64,000 nt of DNA from Scytonema millei VB511283. Lineage in GTDB: Bacteria > Cyanobacteriota > Cyanobacteriia > Cyanobacteriales > Chroococcidiopsidaceae. Below the pieces are notes generated by a model, which ran no database searches, had not been told where the DNA came from, and saw only the letters and a list, made by a program, of their open reading frames with translations. A program made the translations under genes and the position numbers. The stretch is from the NCBI RefSeq assembly GCF_000817735.3, contig NZ_JTJC03000002.1, forward strand, positions 752,242 through 816,241, read 5' to 3'. This document shows positions 9,773 to 19,055 of the stretch, piece after piece. The first letter of the stretch is position 1. The number at the start of each line of letters is the position of its first letter.

Positions 9773-10525
9773 TCAAAAAGCTGTCAACAAGCACAGAAAC
9801 AAAGCTTCTGTCCATTCTACGATCGCGCCGTAGGTATCTCCCGTATGACCACCTAACTTATAATTCAACCAAGCTCCAGTCAGAATAGCGATCGCGCTGC
9901 CACCTAATGCCATAGCAAGAGACGCTACAATGCGATCGCGATTTAGCAAGATTTGGACTCCACTCAGACCGAGTAATAATAACAATCCTGGCAATAAATC
10001 CCAATAAGACTGAATTGCCGCTTTGTGAAACGCTCCTTTACCTGTAGGTTTGAGATAAGGATAACAGGCGATCGCGACTTGTTGTCCCCATCGTCCCCAA
10101 CCACAAGCTGCCATCAATATTAAAGGGCGATAAGTATCGAGATCGGTTAAGGCTGATATTTTTAAGAGTAGGATAGCGCTCGCTACCATTGCTCCAAACG
10201 CACCTGTAACGCTATCTGCCATTACCTGCAAGCGCCTTTGCGGATCTTGTACTGCCAAGCCATCAGCTGTATCCATTGCTCCATCTAGGTGCAGTCCCCC
10301 AGTAACCGCAATCCAACTCACGACAACTACAGCACTGCGAGTCAGTATGGGTACGCCTAATAAAAATAAGCCTAGATCTATCAATCCCAGAATTCCACCA
10401 ACAATCAAACCTACCAGCGGGACAAAACGCGCCACGCGCTGAAAGTCTAATTTCAACTTAGGAATGGGCAGACAAGTATAAAATGCGATCGCTGCTAGAA
10501 AATCTAATCCAAGTTTTAATATCAC
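9773..10525 (-). CDS. cobS: Adenosylcobinamide-GDP ribazoletransferase (cobalamin synthase)
   Basis: A 250-residue polytopic membrane protein that joins adenosylcobinamide-GDP to alpha-ribazole (or its phosphate), the last assembly step of cobalamin or pseudocobalamin. The CobS signature is [15 protein letters not shown] (about residues 77-91), whose acidic residues bind Mg. Further family stretches are [17 protein letters not shown] and GHTGDTYGA near the C-terminus. Six or so hydrophobic helices are visible. Length is normal. No cobalamin riboswitch or other cob gene is adjacent. Confidence 0.93.
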   Translation of the reverse strand: MILKLGLDFLAAIAFYTCLPIPKLKLDFQRVARFVPLVGLIVGGILGLIDLGLFLLGVPILTRSAVVVVSWIAVTGGLHLDGAMDTADGLAVQDPQRRLQVMADSVTGAFGAMVASAILLLKISALTDLDTYRPLILMAACGWGRWGQQVAIACYPYLKPTGKGAFHKAAIQSYWDLLPGLLLLLGLSGVQILLNRDRIVASLAMALGGSAIAILTGAWLNYKLGGHTGDTYGAIVEWTEALFLCLLTAF

Positions 10526-10658
10526 AATTTACAAGTCTCCCTTTCTAAAGGGGATTGAGGGCGATATAGTCTATGTTCTCACCCTCATGCGATCGCGCTA
10601 CCAATTATAGATCGCTAGTAGCTAATTGCTCAGAACTACTCATAAGAATAACTGTTTG

Positions 10659-11033
10659 CTATTCTTCAATGCGGAGTAATTTGCGGTAAAAAGGTTTAGA
10701 AAAATCTGTACTGCGACTGCGTTGAAAATTGAGAATAACATCGATTAAATAATCGATATATTCCGAACTTTGCATCAGCAACTCGTAACTCAATTCGGCA
10801 TTACCATCAAATTGTAGCCGACACCGGATCAGGTCTGCTGGTAATGTGGAAATATTCCAAGTTGCTATAAAGGGAATACCATCCGCACCTTCAATTTTAC
10901 GCTGTCCTTCCATCACTCCTTTTTTGAACAAACTGATGGCAAGGGGTAAGATATTACGTTTATTGCCTTGAAAATAGGGAAGGTAAACTCTTAATTCTTG
11001 CTGGTTGGCGGGTTGAAGTTGTTGAATAGACAT
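10659..11033 (-). CDS. Conserved-looking hypothetical protein
   Basis: A 124-residue soluble protein without signal peptide or membrane segment. I do not recognise a domain. The composition is balanced and the codon use is like its neighbours, so it looks like a real gene. It begins MSIQQLQPANQQELRVYLPY and ends in a basic stretch FYRKLLRIEE. It lies between cobS and ftsH on the same strand, but wide gaps with STRR and hairpins separate it from both. Confidence 0.6.
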   Translation of the reverse strand: MSIQQLQPANQQELRVYLPYFQGNKRNILPLAISLFKKGVMEGQRKIEGADGIPFIATWNISTLPADLIRCRLQFDGNAELSYELLMQSSEYIDYLIDVILNFQRSRSTDFSKPFYRKLLRIEE

Positions 11034-11058
11034 AGGTATTTAAGGGATAATAGTTACT

Positions 11059-11117
11059 GGTAATTGGTAGTTGGTAGTTGGTAGTTGATAACTGATAACT
11101 GATAACTGAACTGACAA
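11059..11117. repeat. STRR arrays
   Basis: GGTAGTT units (11064-11090) run into TGATAAC units (11088-11110), upstream of the hypothetical gene on the minus strand. Confidence 0.85.
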
Positions 11118-11184
11118 CTGTTCGCTATTTTTCAGTATTCCCAGAAATTGCCCTATGACAACACTTACTCGCTGAAAGAAAAAA

Positions 11185-11236
11185 GGTGGGCATTGCCCAC
11201 CCTACTATTGAAATAAAAAGGTGGGCATTGCCCACC
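11185..11236 (-). terminator. Tandem duplicated intrinsic terminator of ftsH
   Basis: Two copies of the same hairpin (arms GGTGGGC and GCCCACC around ATT) stand at 11185-11201 and 11220-11236. On the minus strand each is followed by a run of T. They lie downstream of the ftsH stop. The arms are the same as in the dxs terminator. Confidence 0.8.
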
Positions 11237-11263
11237 CTCTGAGAATATGAGTGTCTTGAACAA

Positions 11264-13102
11264 TTATGCGATCGCAGCTGTTCTGACATCGTTATTTGCT
11301 AACAACTCTTGCAGTTCGTCTGCGTCTACGGTTTCTTTTTCTACTAGCATTTGGGCTAGTCGATCTAGAATGGCGCGGTTGTTAGTTAATACTGATTTTG
11401 CTCGTTTGTAAGCGGTATCAACTAGCTGATGCACTTCTTCGTCAATGACGGCGGCTGTCTCTTCTGAGAAATCGCGTTCGGCAACGATATCGCGCCCGAG
11501 GAACATATTACCTTGTTGACGACCCAAGGCAACGGGACCGAGGCGATCGCTCATACCAAAACGAGTGATCATTTGTCTGGCAACTCTGGCGACTTGTTGT
11601 AAGTCGTTGGATGCACCAGTGGTGACTTCTTCTTCACCAAAGATAATTTCTTCGGCAATCCGACCACCTAAAGCCACAGCCATTTGGTTTTCTAAATACG
11701 AACGGCTGTAAAGTCCGGTGTCCATCCGGTCTTCGCTAGGCGTGAACCAAGTCAAACCACCAGCGCGACCGCGAGGAATGATGCTAATTTTTTGTACGGG
11801 GTCGTAGTCTGGCATCAGCGCCCCTACTAAGGCGTGTCCGGCTTCGTGATAGGCTACGAGTTGCTTGCGCTTCTCGCTCATCACGCGGTCTTTCTTCTCG
11901 GGACCTGCCAAAACGCGATCGATCGCGTCGTTGACTTCATCCATCGAAATTTCGCTTAGGTTGCGTCTAGCAGCTAAAATTGCAGCTTCGTTCAACAGGT
12001 TCGATAGGTCTGCACCTGTAAAACCTGGCGTACGACGGGCAATTCTGTCTAGATCTACGTCTTTTGCCAAAGTCTTGCCACGGGCGTGAACTTTGAGGAT
12101 TTCCAAACGTCCGGCATAATCGGGTCGATCTACAACGACTTGGCGATCGAAACGACCAGGACGCAATAACGCTGCATCGAGTACGTCTGGGCGGTTAGTC
12201 GCAGCAATAATGATGATTCCAGTATTGCCTTCAAAACCATCCATTTCGGTGAGTAACTGGTTCAGGGTTTGCTCCCGTTCGTCGTTACCACCACCTAAAC
12301 CAGCACCCCGCTGCCGTCCGACAGCATCGATTTCATCGATAAATACGATACAAGGTGCGTTTGCCTTAGCTTGCTCGAATAGGTCGCGGACGCGAGACGC
12401 ACCCACACCAACGAACATTTCAACGAATTCAGAACCGGAAATTGAGAAGAAGGGAACGCCAGCCTCACCCGCTACAGCACGAGCCAGTAGGGTTTTACCC
12501 GTTCCTGGGGGTCCAACTAGCAATACACCTTTAGGAATTTTCGCCCCGACTGCGGTGAAGCGATCTGCATTTTTCAGGAAGTCCACAACTTCGTTCAATT
12601 CCAATTTGGCTTGATCGATTCCAGCCACATCGCCAAATGTTACCTGAGTTTGTGGCTCCATTTGTACCCTGGCTTTAGACTTGCCAAAGTTCATTGCTTG
12701 GCTACCAGGACCATTTTGGGCGCGGCGTAGTAAAAAGAATAAGCCAACTAAAAGCAAGACGGGGACAAATAAGCTGCTGAGGGCTTTGAACCAAAAACCT
12801 TCATCGGTTTGAGGTAGAACCGCAATATCAACTCCTCTCTCCGTCAAGATTGAAATTAATTCGGGGTCATCGGGTAAATTAACGATGACTTGGCTGCCAT
12901 CTTGAGGCTTGACAAGCGCCCTGGTGCGATCGGCACTAAGTCTGACCTGAGCAACTCTACCTTTTTCAACTGCTTGAATAAAATCGCTGTATCGCCATGT
13001 CTCTCGACTCTGAGGCTGTTTGTCAAAGAACGCTGTTCCCAGCGCAATGACCACAATTGCCAGTAATGCGTACAGCCCTGCGTTTCTCCACCGTTTATTC
13101 AC
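11264..13102 (-). CDS. ftsH: ATP-dependent zinc metalloprotease FtsH
   Basis: A 612-residue membrane AAA+ protease. Transmembrane helices lie near residues 9-25 and 108-126, with a small lumenal or periplasmic domain between. The AAA domain has Walker A GPPGTGKT, the pore motif [10 protein letters not shown], Walker B IVFIDEID and the [24 protein letters not shown]. The protease domain has the zinc motif HEAGH and the third ligand in the region after it. Cyanobacteria carry four FtsH paralogues with roles from PSII D1 repair to iron acclimation. The N-terminus ([15 protein letters not shown]) resembles the FtsH1/FtsH3 group, but which paralogue it is cannot be fixed here. Confidence 0.96.
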   Translation of the reverse strand: MNKRWRNAGLYALLAIVVIALGTAFFDKQPQSRETWRYSDFIQAVEKGRVAQVRLSADRTRALVKPQDGSQVIVNLPDDPELISILTERGVDIAVLPQTDEGFWFKALSSLFVPVLLLVGLFFLLRRAQNGPGSQAMNFGKSKARVQMEPQTQVTFGDVAGIDQAKLELNEVVDFLKNADRFTAVGAKIPKGVLLVGPPGTGKTLLARAVAGEAGVPFFSISGSEFVEMFVGVGASRVRDLFEQAKANAPCIVFIDEIDAVGRQRGAGLGGGNDEREQTLNQLLTEMDGFEGNTGIIIIAATNRPDVLDAALLRPGRFDRQVVVDRPDYAGRLEILKVHARGKTLAKDVDLDRIARRTPGFTGADLSNLLNEAAILAARRNLSEISMDEVNDAIDRVLAGPEKKDRVMSEKRKQLVAYHEAGHALVGALMPDYDPVQKISIIPRGRAGGLTWFTPSEDRMDTGLYSRSYLENQMAVALGGRIAEEIIFGEEEVTTGASNDLQQVARVARQMITRFGMSDRLGPVALGRQQGNMFLGRDIVAERDFSEETAAVIDEEVHQLVDTAYKRAKSVLTNNRAILDRLAQMLVEKETVDADELQELLANNDVRTAAIA

Positions 13103-13200
13103 CGAGGGTTAGCCTCCTAAAGCTTACGGGCAAGGGCGTTTTTTTCTTATGTTAATTAATTTTAATCTACCTTAGAATCTTGCCACTTGTCAGGTATCAG

Positions 13201-13235
13201 AATGAGGAGCGAGGAGTGAGGAGCGAGGAGCGAGG
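13201..13235. repeat. GAGGAGC-type repeat
   Basis: Degenerate units of GAGGAGC or GAGGAGT lie in the 289-bp gap between the divergent ftsH and DMT transporter genes. The rest of the gap shows no gene. Confidence 0.7.
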
Positions 13236-13391
13236 GAAAAAATGTACTTTTTATCTCTCACTTTTACCTCTTTTCACGCACCGCACCACGCACCACTCTA
13301 TTCTTAGGGGTGATTTGTTGCGGCGGCTGATGTTGAATTATGGTGGATTGGGGTGACGCGATCGCACTTCGATCGACGATGTTGGTGAACG

Positions 13392-14249
13392 ATGAAAAAG
13401 ATTGGTTCTCAGCCTACTCTATCGCCTACAAGTTTGGTGCTGCTGTCGATCGCTTCGACTCAGTTAGGTTCGGCGATCGCGAAAACGTTGTTTAGTACGC
13501 TTAGTCCTGCTGCTGTAGTGCTGTTACGGGTGGGTTTTGCAGCGGTGGTGTTGTTGGTGCTATGGCGATCGCAAGTTAAGGGGATTCAGCGCCAGAACTA
13601 CGGGGTGCTGATTTTGTTTGGTTTGTCTTTGGGTTTGATGAATCTCTCATTTTATTTGGCAATCGAGCGGATTCCAATTGGCATTGCGGTGGCGCTGGAA
13701 TTTATCGGACCTTTGGGTGTGGCGATCGCCAATTCTCGGCGCTTGCTCGATCTGTTGTGGGTGTTGCTGGCTGGATGCGGTATCGTGTTGCTGGCTCCAA
13801 TTGGCGGTTTGACTGTCAATCTAACTGGAATTATTTTGGCGCTGACGGCGGGGGGATTTTGGGCGGCTTATATTCTCCTTTCTGCTAAAGTAGGGCGGGT
13901 TGTACCTGGAGGCGTGGGGCTGGCTTTGGCGATGGCAGTGGCGGCGATCGTCATGTTGCCAATGGGAATTGTTACGGGTGGCTCGGCGCTGTTAAATCCA
14001 CAAATGTTATTGATTGGGTTTGGGGTGGCGATTCTTTCTTCGGCGATTCCATACTCGTTTGAGTTAGAGGCGTTACGGTGGCTACCTGTAAGGGTGTTTG
14101 GCGTGTTGTTGAGTTTGGAGCCTGTGGCGGCGGCTGTCATTGGTTTTATTGTTTTGCGGGAAACTTTGGAGTTGCGGGCGATCGTGGCGATCGCTTTGGT
14201 GACAGTTGCGGCGGGTGGGGCTTCTCTTTATGGGAGTGGGAGAGGATAA
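13392..14249 (+). CDS. EamA/DMT-superfamily transporter (RhtA-like)
   Basis: A 285-residue inner-membrane protein with ten hydrophobic segments in two five-helix EamA repeats. Each repeat ends in a typical stretch: EFIGPLGVAIANSRRLLDL in the first, LEPVAAAVIGFIVLRETL in the second. The pattern is closest to the RhtA group that exports threonine, homoserine and related metabolites; substrate is an inference. Start ATG 13392 follows a weak ribosome site. It is transcribed away from ftsH and converges with the next gene. Confidence 0.85.
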   Translation: MKKIGSQPTLSPTSLVLLSIASTQLGSAIAKTLFSTLSPAAVVLLRVGFAAVVLLVLWRSQVKGIQRQNYGVLILFGLSLGLMNLSFYLAIERIPIGIAVALEFIGPLGVAIANSRRLLDLLWVLLAGCGIVLLAPIGGLTVNLTGIILALTAGGFWAAYILLSAKVGRVVPGGVGLALAMAVAAIVMLPMGIVTGGSALLNPQMLLIGFGVAILSSAIPYSFELEALRWLPVRVFGVLLSLEPVAAAVIGFIVLRETLELRAIVAIALVTVAAGGASLYGSGRG

Positions 14250-14293
14250 TGTCACGCAAAGACGCTAAGGCGCTAAGAGGAAGGCGCTGAGAG

Positions 14294-15151
14294 TTAGTCT
14301 GCAAACAATTTGCGTAGTTGCTCAAAGGCTGGATGATAGGGGTTGTAGTTTAGTTGATTCATTTTTTCTTGCCCTCGCTCCACTCTTTGAGAAGCCGCTA
14401 TCGCGTCTACGCTCCTGACTCCTCGCTCCTCAAATACGGTATGAATGGGAATGAGTTGCACGATGCTGTTGCTGTAGGCGATCGCTTCCATTGTTTTGAT
14501 TATTTCTGGTGTCCAAGGTTTTTCCATAACTGGTTGGTTTTGATTTTTGAGCCAGTCAATGAGTTGCGATCGCATGATTCCTGGTAAGATTCCTGTTTCT
14601 AGTGGGGGTGTCCACCAGCTACCGTCTTGCCATCCCCACAAATTACCCGTACTGGTTTCCAGCCAGTTATCGTTGGGATCGACGAAAATTGCTTCGCTGG
14701 CTGTCATGTGTTGGGCTTTTGTTCTGGCTAGCCACGCACCTAAGTAGTTACCTGTTTTGTGGGTGGGTAGGAAGCGATGAAATTCTTCTCCTGATACTAA
14801 GCTAGCTGCTACTCCATGTCTTTGCTTTTCTGTCAAGTCTGTTGGTAGCGATCGCCCAGTTATCCACTCTCTCCCGTCTGAAAAGATTGTGATTCTCAAT
14901 ACGGGAAAATCTTGCAGTAAGATTTCTGCGCCTTGTCGAACTTTCTGCCAGTCTGGTTCTTGCCAGTTTAAGAATTGAATACTGGAGCGGAGGCGATCGC
15001 CATGTCCTTTCCAGTTTGTTAAGGGGCGATCGAGTGACTGACAATAAACTCGCAGGGTAGTAAACACGGTTGCTCCGTACAATAACCCTGGATCGTCTAT
15101 TGCTAACTCGATGATATTTGTTTTGATTAAGTCGCCGTTATACCAAAAAAT
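14294..15151 (-). CDS. Class IV aminotransferase, aminodeoxychorismate lyase-like (probable ATT start)
   Basis: A PLP fold-type IV enzyme, probably 4-amino-4-deoxychorismate lyase (PabC) making p-aminobenzoate for folate; branched-chain or D-amino-acid aminotransferase are alternatives. The conserved C-terminal half shows EAIFVDPNDNWLETSTGNLWGW and TGILPGIMRSQLIDWL, which bind the cofactor phosphate. The first ordinary start, TTG at 15082, would cut off the family N-terminus. The same frame continues upstream as FWYNGDLIKTNIIELAIDDP, a typical start region, back to an ATT at 15151. GAGG lies eight bases before that ATT and a stop lies just upstream. There is no ATG or GTG, so ATT is the likely start, giving 285 residues. 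Confidence 0.82.
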   Translation of the reverse strand: MFWYNGDLIKTNIIELAIDDPGLLYGATVFTTLRVYCQSLDRPLTNWKGHGDRLRSSIQFLNWQEPDWQKVRQGAEILLQDFPVLRITIFSDGREWITGRSLPTDLTEKQRHGVAASLVSGEEFHRFLPTHKTGNYLGAWLARTKAQHMTASEAIFVDPNDNWLETSTGNLWGWQDGSWWTPPLETGILPGIMRSQLIDWLKNQNQPVMEKPWTPEIIKTMEAIAYSNSIVQLIPIHTVFEERGVRSVDAIAASQRVERGQEKMNQLNYNPYHPAFEQLRKLFAD

Positions 15152-15340
15152 TGCCGTTGCCTCAGTTTACTTGTCTTTAAGTTTTAATTTCTTTTTCAGT
15201 TAATTCATGCTTCCTTACAACCGAAAAGCAAACATTTTATGTATCGATTAGATTGTTAAGTTTTAAGCTATTTTTACAGTCAAAGCCTTGCATTTTTACA
15301 CCTTAATTCATATCATTTCACAAATTCAATTTATAAAACT

Positions 15341-15595
15341 ATGGATAGAGATAGACAAGAGGCATACTGGCGGGCAAACACGGCTTTAATTCGGAATCTA
15401 TTAATTGTTTGGGCGCTGGTATCGCTGGTGTTTAGCATCCTGTTAGCACAGCCATTGAATGCAATCCGACTTGGAAGCGTTCCTCTAGGCTTTTGGATGG
15501 CACAACAAGGCTCGATCTTAACTTTTGTCGTCTTGATTTTTATCTATGCCTTTCAAATGGACAAGCTCGATCGCAAATATGGGATTAGGAAGTGA
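15341..15595 (+). CDS. DUF4212 small subunit of a sodium/substrate symporter
   Basis: An 84-residue protein with two transmembrane helices (about 22-44 and 55-74). It has the DUF4212 features YWRANTALIRNLLIVW near the start and GFWMAQQGS between the helices, ending DKLDRKYG. In this family the small protein is encoded just before an SSS-type carrier and is thought to be its partner subunit. Here the carrier starts nine bases downstream, so the two are certainly co-transcribed. Confidence 0.9.
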   Translation: MDRDRQEAYWRANTALIRNLLIVWALVSLVFSILLAQPLNAIRLGSVPLGFWMAQQGSILTFVVLIFIYAFQMDKLDRKYGIRK

Positions 15596-15604
15596 GGGAA
15601 AATC

Positions 15605-17281
15605 ATGTCAGCAGAGCTTTGGACGATTATTTTAGTTGCCCTCTCTTTCCTACTGTATCTCTACATCGGATGGCGATCGCGCGTCAAAGATAGTTCCGGC
15701 TTTTACGTTGCTGGGCAAGATGTGCCTCAAATTGCAAATGGAGCTGCAACAGCGGCGGATTGGATGTCAGCAGCTTCTTTTATCTCGATGGCTGGGTTAA
15801 TTTCAACTCTGGGCTACGATGGCTCGATTTATCTAATGGGTTGGACTGGCGGTTACGTGCTGCTGGCGCTATTACTTGCCCCATATCTGCGCAAGTTTGG
15901 CAAGTATACCGTGCCGGATTTTGTCGGCGATCGCTATTATTCTAATGCAGCTAGGTTAGTCGCGGTAGTCGCCGCCTTATTTGTCTCTTTCACTTATGTT
16001 GCCGGACAAATGCGGGGTGTGGGAATTGTCTTCAGCCGCTTTCTACAAGTCGATATCAGCACGGGCGTGATTATCGGGATGGTGGTGGTGGCATTCTTCT
16101 CCGTCTTGGGCGGCATGAAAGGCATCACCTGGACGCAGGTAGCCCAGTATGGTGTATTAATTGTGGCTTATCTGATTCCAGCAGCGGCGATCGCTTATCT
16201 TTTGACTGGTAATCCGATCCCGCAACTGGCATTTACTTTTAGCGATATTGTCGGCAAACTGAATCAAATTCAGTTGGATTTGGGTTTTAAGGAGTACTCG
16301 CAACCATTTGCTAATCGCTCAATGTTGGATGTGCTGTTCACTACCCTCGCCTTGATGGTAGGAACGGCAGGATTACCCCACGTGATTGTCAGATTCTACA
16401 CGGTTCCCAACGTCAGAGCGGCGCGTTATTCGGCAGGTTGGGCGTTATTATTTATCGCCCTACTTTATACCAGCGCTCCCGCCTTGGCAACTTTCGCCCG
16501 TTACAACTTAATTAACACTTTGCACAACCAACCAATTACCGAAGTGCGACAGTTAGACTGGGCAAATAAATGGGAAAAAACCAAGTTATTGACCTTTGAC
16601 GACAAGAATAATGATGGACGAATTGAGTTAACGCCCGATAAAACTACGAGCGAAATCACGATTGACCCCGATATTATTGTCTTGTCTACCCCAGAAGTAG
16701 CTAAGTTAGCGCCTTGGGTGATTGGACTTGTCGCGGCGGGAGGGTTAGCAGCTGCTTTATCAACAGCTAGTGGTTTGCTGCTGGTAATTTCTAGTTCTGT
16801 CGCCCACGATATTTACTACCGCATCATCAATCCCAATGCTTCGGAAACCCAAAGGGTGTTTGTCGGTCGCATCATGGTGGGGTTAGCTGTGGTGCTGGCG
16901 GGATATTTTGGGATCAATCCGCCGGGATTTGTGGCGCAAGTGGTGGCTTTTGCCTTTGGTTTAGCCGCTGCTAGCTTTTTCCCCGCAATCGTTCTCGGTA
17001 TTTTTGACAAACGAACGAATCGAGAAGGTGCGATCGCTGGTATAGTAGTCGGTCTATTGTTCACCCTGTTCTACATCGTCGGGGTGAAATTCTACGGGAT
17101 GCAACCTTGGTTATTTGGGATTTCTCCCGAAGGGATCGGCACTGTCGGGATGATGATTAACTTCATCGTCACCCTTGTGGTTTCTCGCCTGACTCCACCA
17201 CCACCAATTGCCGTACAAGAAATGGTAGAAGATTTGCGCTCTCCTGCGGGCGCAGAGTTACCAGTTGAATCAGTCCACTAA
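15605..17281 (+). CDS. Sodium:solute symporter, large subunit (SSS family, DUF4212-associated)
   Basis: A 558-residue carrier with about 13 transmembrane helices, of the SSS family related to acetate permease ActP. SSS marks include GGMKGITWTQVAQY and the conserved STASGLLLVISSSVAHDIY region. A hydrophilic insert at about residues 320-370 carries a calcium-loop-like stretch (DKNNDGRIEL). Members paired with DUF4212 are thought to import organic acids or acetate with Na+, but the substrate here is unproven. The C-terminal tail (VQEMVEDLRSP) is cytoplasmic. A weak hairpin after the stop (17292-17325) may terminate the pair. Confidence 0.92.
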   Translation: MSAELWTIILVALSFLLYLYIGWRSRVKDSSGFYVAGQDVPQIANGAATAADWMSAASFISMAGLISTLGYDGSIYLMGWTGGYVLLALLLAPYLRKFGKYTVPDFVGDRYYSNAARLVAVVAALFVSFTYVAGQMRGVGIVFSRFLQVDISTGVIIGMVVVAFFSVLGGMKGITWTQVAQYGVLIVAYLIPAAAIAYLLTGNPIPQLAFTFSDIVGKLNQIQLDLGFKEYSQPFANRSMLDVLFTTLALMVGTAGLPHVIVRFYTVPNVRAARYSAGWALLFIALLYTSAPALATFARYNLINTLHNQPITEVRQLDWANKWEKTKLLTFDDKNNDGRIELTPDKTTSEITIDPDIIVLSTPEVAKLAPWVIGLVAAGGLAAALSTASGLLLVISSSVAHDIYYRIINPNASETQRVFVGRIMVGLAVVLAGYFGINPPGFVAQVVAFAFGLAAASFFPAIVLGIFDKRTNREGAIAGIVVGLLFTLFYIVGVKFYGMQPWLFGISPEGIGTVGMMINFIVTLVVSRLTPPPPIAVQEMVEDLRSPAGAELPVESVH

Positions 17282-17291
17282 TTATTCTATT

Positions 17292-17325
17292 GTAGGGGCG
17301 TACAGTTGTGCGCCTTTATAATTGT
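17292..17325. repeat. Diverged GTAGGGGCG palindromic repeat
   Basis: TGTAGGGGCG followed by a partial inverse (GTGCGCC) forms a wobble-containing hairpin between the convergent symporter and hypothetical genes. It is a diverged copy of the palindrome found inside cimA and thiO. Confidence 0.5.
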
Positions 17326-17342
17326 GCGTCTCTACCATGTTT

Positions 17343-17948
17343 TTATCCTAGCGTGAGGTAATCTAGCCGTTCAAAATCACTGCGCTCTAAATTCTCCAAT
17401 TCAGGACCCAGTAGCCGCAAATAACCTTGCTGATTTTCAACTCGACGAATAGCTGGGATATAAATATCTTGCTCAACCATAAAATCGTAGATAAATAAGT
17501 ATACGCTTCCCATGTCTTCACGTTGAAGCTGACGATTTTGAGATTGGAAGTAAAAAGAAATATCTTCTTCAAAGTCTAGCGTTTCTATAAAGTTGCCATT
17601 TTCATATAATTCATATCCAATATAGCCACCCGTATCGCTCACTCTATAGTAAACTGTGCGAGTTTGTAGCAAGTTAGAAAGAGTTTGAGCATCCTTTTTT
17701 TGAAGTGGAGTACGACCTGGTACAAAACCGAAGTTGTATATTGATGTCCAAGTCTGTTCTTTAAATTGAAATACAATAAAGCCTTGACCTGTAGTTACTA
17801 TTTCGCGATCGTACACGTCCTGTTCCCATCTGTCTGCTTGTCTTACTTGAACAAAGGCTGGTGCAACAGTTTCTATTGGAGCTTTAACGAAAACAAAAGT
17901 TTGATTTAAGTCAATAGATTCGATCCCTCTTTTCTGTTCTAGAGTCAT
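17343..17948 (-). CDS. Hypothetical protein beside a putative exported nuclease-like protein
   Basis: A 201-residue soluble protein with no signal peptide. I do not recognise a domain. Its middle (LSNLLQTRTVYYRVSDTGGYIGYELYENG, in two parts) is beta-rich with a conserved-looking aromatic pattern, and the last third is acidic. It lies 131 bases downstream of the exported PD-(D/E)xK-like gene on the same strand. Both are AT-richer than their neighbours. That arrangement would suit an immunity protein, but no sequence motif proves it. A widespread cyanobacterial protein of unknown role is equally possible. Confidence 0.6.
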   Translation of the reverse strand: MTLEQKRGIESIDLNQTFVFVKAPIETVAPAFVQVRQADRWEQDVYDREIVTTGQGFIVFQFKEQTWTSIYNFGFVPGRTPLQKKDAQTLSNLLQTRTVYYRVSDTGGYIGYELYENGNFIETLDFEEDISFYFQSQNRQLQREDMGSVYLFIYDFMVEQDIYIPAIRRVENQQGYLRLLGPELENLERSDFERLDYLTLG

Positions 17949-18079
17949 ATTTTTGTCTAATTAAAACAACGAAATGAAATTATTAATTTAAATGAATTCA
18001 ACTAAAGACATAGAGTAATGATAACACTAAACTCTATGCCTTTATTGAGGTATAACTCAGATAATCTCTAATCCAGTAA

Positions 18080-18817
18080 TTAATCTGGATCTGAATTTGG
18101 TGGATTGAGGAAAAGTCTTCCAGGCATTCCAGGACCTATGAATTCTGGAAAGGTGAGGCGGATAAGATATACTTCAGGATTTCTCAGCGAAGCTTGACCA
18201 AGCTGGAGGTTATTGAAACTACCTGGAATTTCACAGCCTATGGAGTGCCAGACACCTACACCTTTAAATGTAGCTTCTGCCACTGTTGCAGCACTAATTT
18301 GTCTAACATCTGCGGTAGTAAGAAAAATAATTGCTGGTATTCTTCCTGCTAATCCTGCATCGCTTCTGCGGAGAGCATCAAGGAAGCCAAGAATTTGGTA
18401 TTCGTCGTAACTTGGTGGTAACAAACCTCCACTTAATGCTTTAACCTCATAGAAAACACTGTCTTGATATTCTTCCGGTGGGAAAAGCGGAGGGTAAACC
18501 ATAAGTGAAAGCACCCCATCTGGTATTACATTCTTTAATTTACCACCCGTCTTAGCTTCCCTTTCTGGTGATGCAAATTTGCGCTTATTTTCTGGAATTG
18601 GAGTACCTGGTCTGATAGTAGCTAGTGCAAAGTTTTGAAAGGCTAGTGGAGCCTGCCCCACTGGTATACTTTGATTACCAGCAATTTCATCTAGTCGAGC
18701 TTTTGTTAGTGCTGTCTGAGAGGCATCAGCACAGAATTGAGCTTGTGCTTTGAAAGTTATGCCATTAATTGCAGTTGCGATACCGATAAATATAGCGAAC
18801 TTTTGTAAGTAATTCAT
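18080..18817 (-). CDS. Exported protein with a PD-(D/E)xK-like motif
   Basis: A 245-residue protein with a clear signal peptide (residues 1-26, cleavage after KAQA). The mature part has the spacing of a restriction-endonuclease-fold site: Pro99-Asp100 in NVIPDG, then Glu124-x-Lys126 in FYEVKAL, preceded by a charged helix with Glu residues and followed by a helix starting YDEYQILGFL. Next comes a hydrophobic strand, PAIIFLTTADVRQIS. This order (helix, PD, ExK, helix) is what PD-(D/E)xK nucleases show, so a secreted nuclease or toxin-like enzyme is a fair hypothesis. It is not a recognised family, and a non-catalytic use of the fold is possible. Confidence 0.6.
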   Translation of the reverse strand: MNYLQKFAIFIGIATAINGITFKAQAQFCADASQTALTKARLDEIAGNQSIPVGQAPLAFQNFALATIRPGTPIPENKRKFASPEREAKTGGKLKNVIPDGVLSLMVYPPLFPPEEYQDSVFYEVKALSGGLLPPSYDEYQILGFLDALRRSDAGLAGRIPAIIFLTTADVRQISAATVAEATFKGVGVWHSIGCEIPGSFNNLQLGQASLRNPEVYLIRLTFPEFIGPGMPGRLFLNPPNSDPD

Positions 18818-18872
18818 AGTTGCAGCTCACAGGCTGTTTAGAAACTATTTCGTAAATAACGCTATTTTTACA

Positions 18873-18915
18873 AACAAATCCAGCGAAATTTCACTGAAAT
18901 TTCGCTGGATTTGTT
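18873..18915. repeat. Perfect 20-bp inverted repeat with 3-base loop
   Basis: Arms at 18873-18892 and 18896-18915 are exact complements (core AATCCAGCGAAATTTC), separated by ACT. It stands in the divergent gap between the exported PD-(D/E)xK-like gene (-) and the TPR gene (+), so it is not placed as a normal terminator. It may be an operator, a cruciform-type repeat or a transcribed stem-loop. Confidence 0.85.
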
Positions 18916-19055
18916 GAATTTTGAAAAAAATTAAGTAGATTTACTACGAAGTTTAGATCGAATATTGTGCTTGTATATAAACTAGTAAAATTTATGAGTT
19001 TTACAATTTTTGAAAACTAAAAACCAAGAGAAGATAAATTAACACAATATAGATA

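Noticed and set aside
10533-10560. CCCTTT/AAAGGGG element upstream of cobS as a terminator
   Set aside because: It lies at the start side of cobS and the stem is imperfect; most likely a diverged copy of the C6/G6 repeat.
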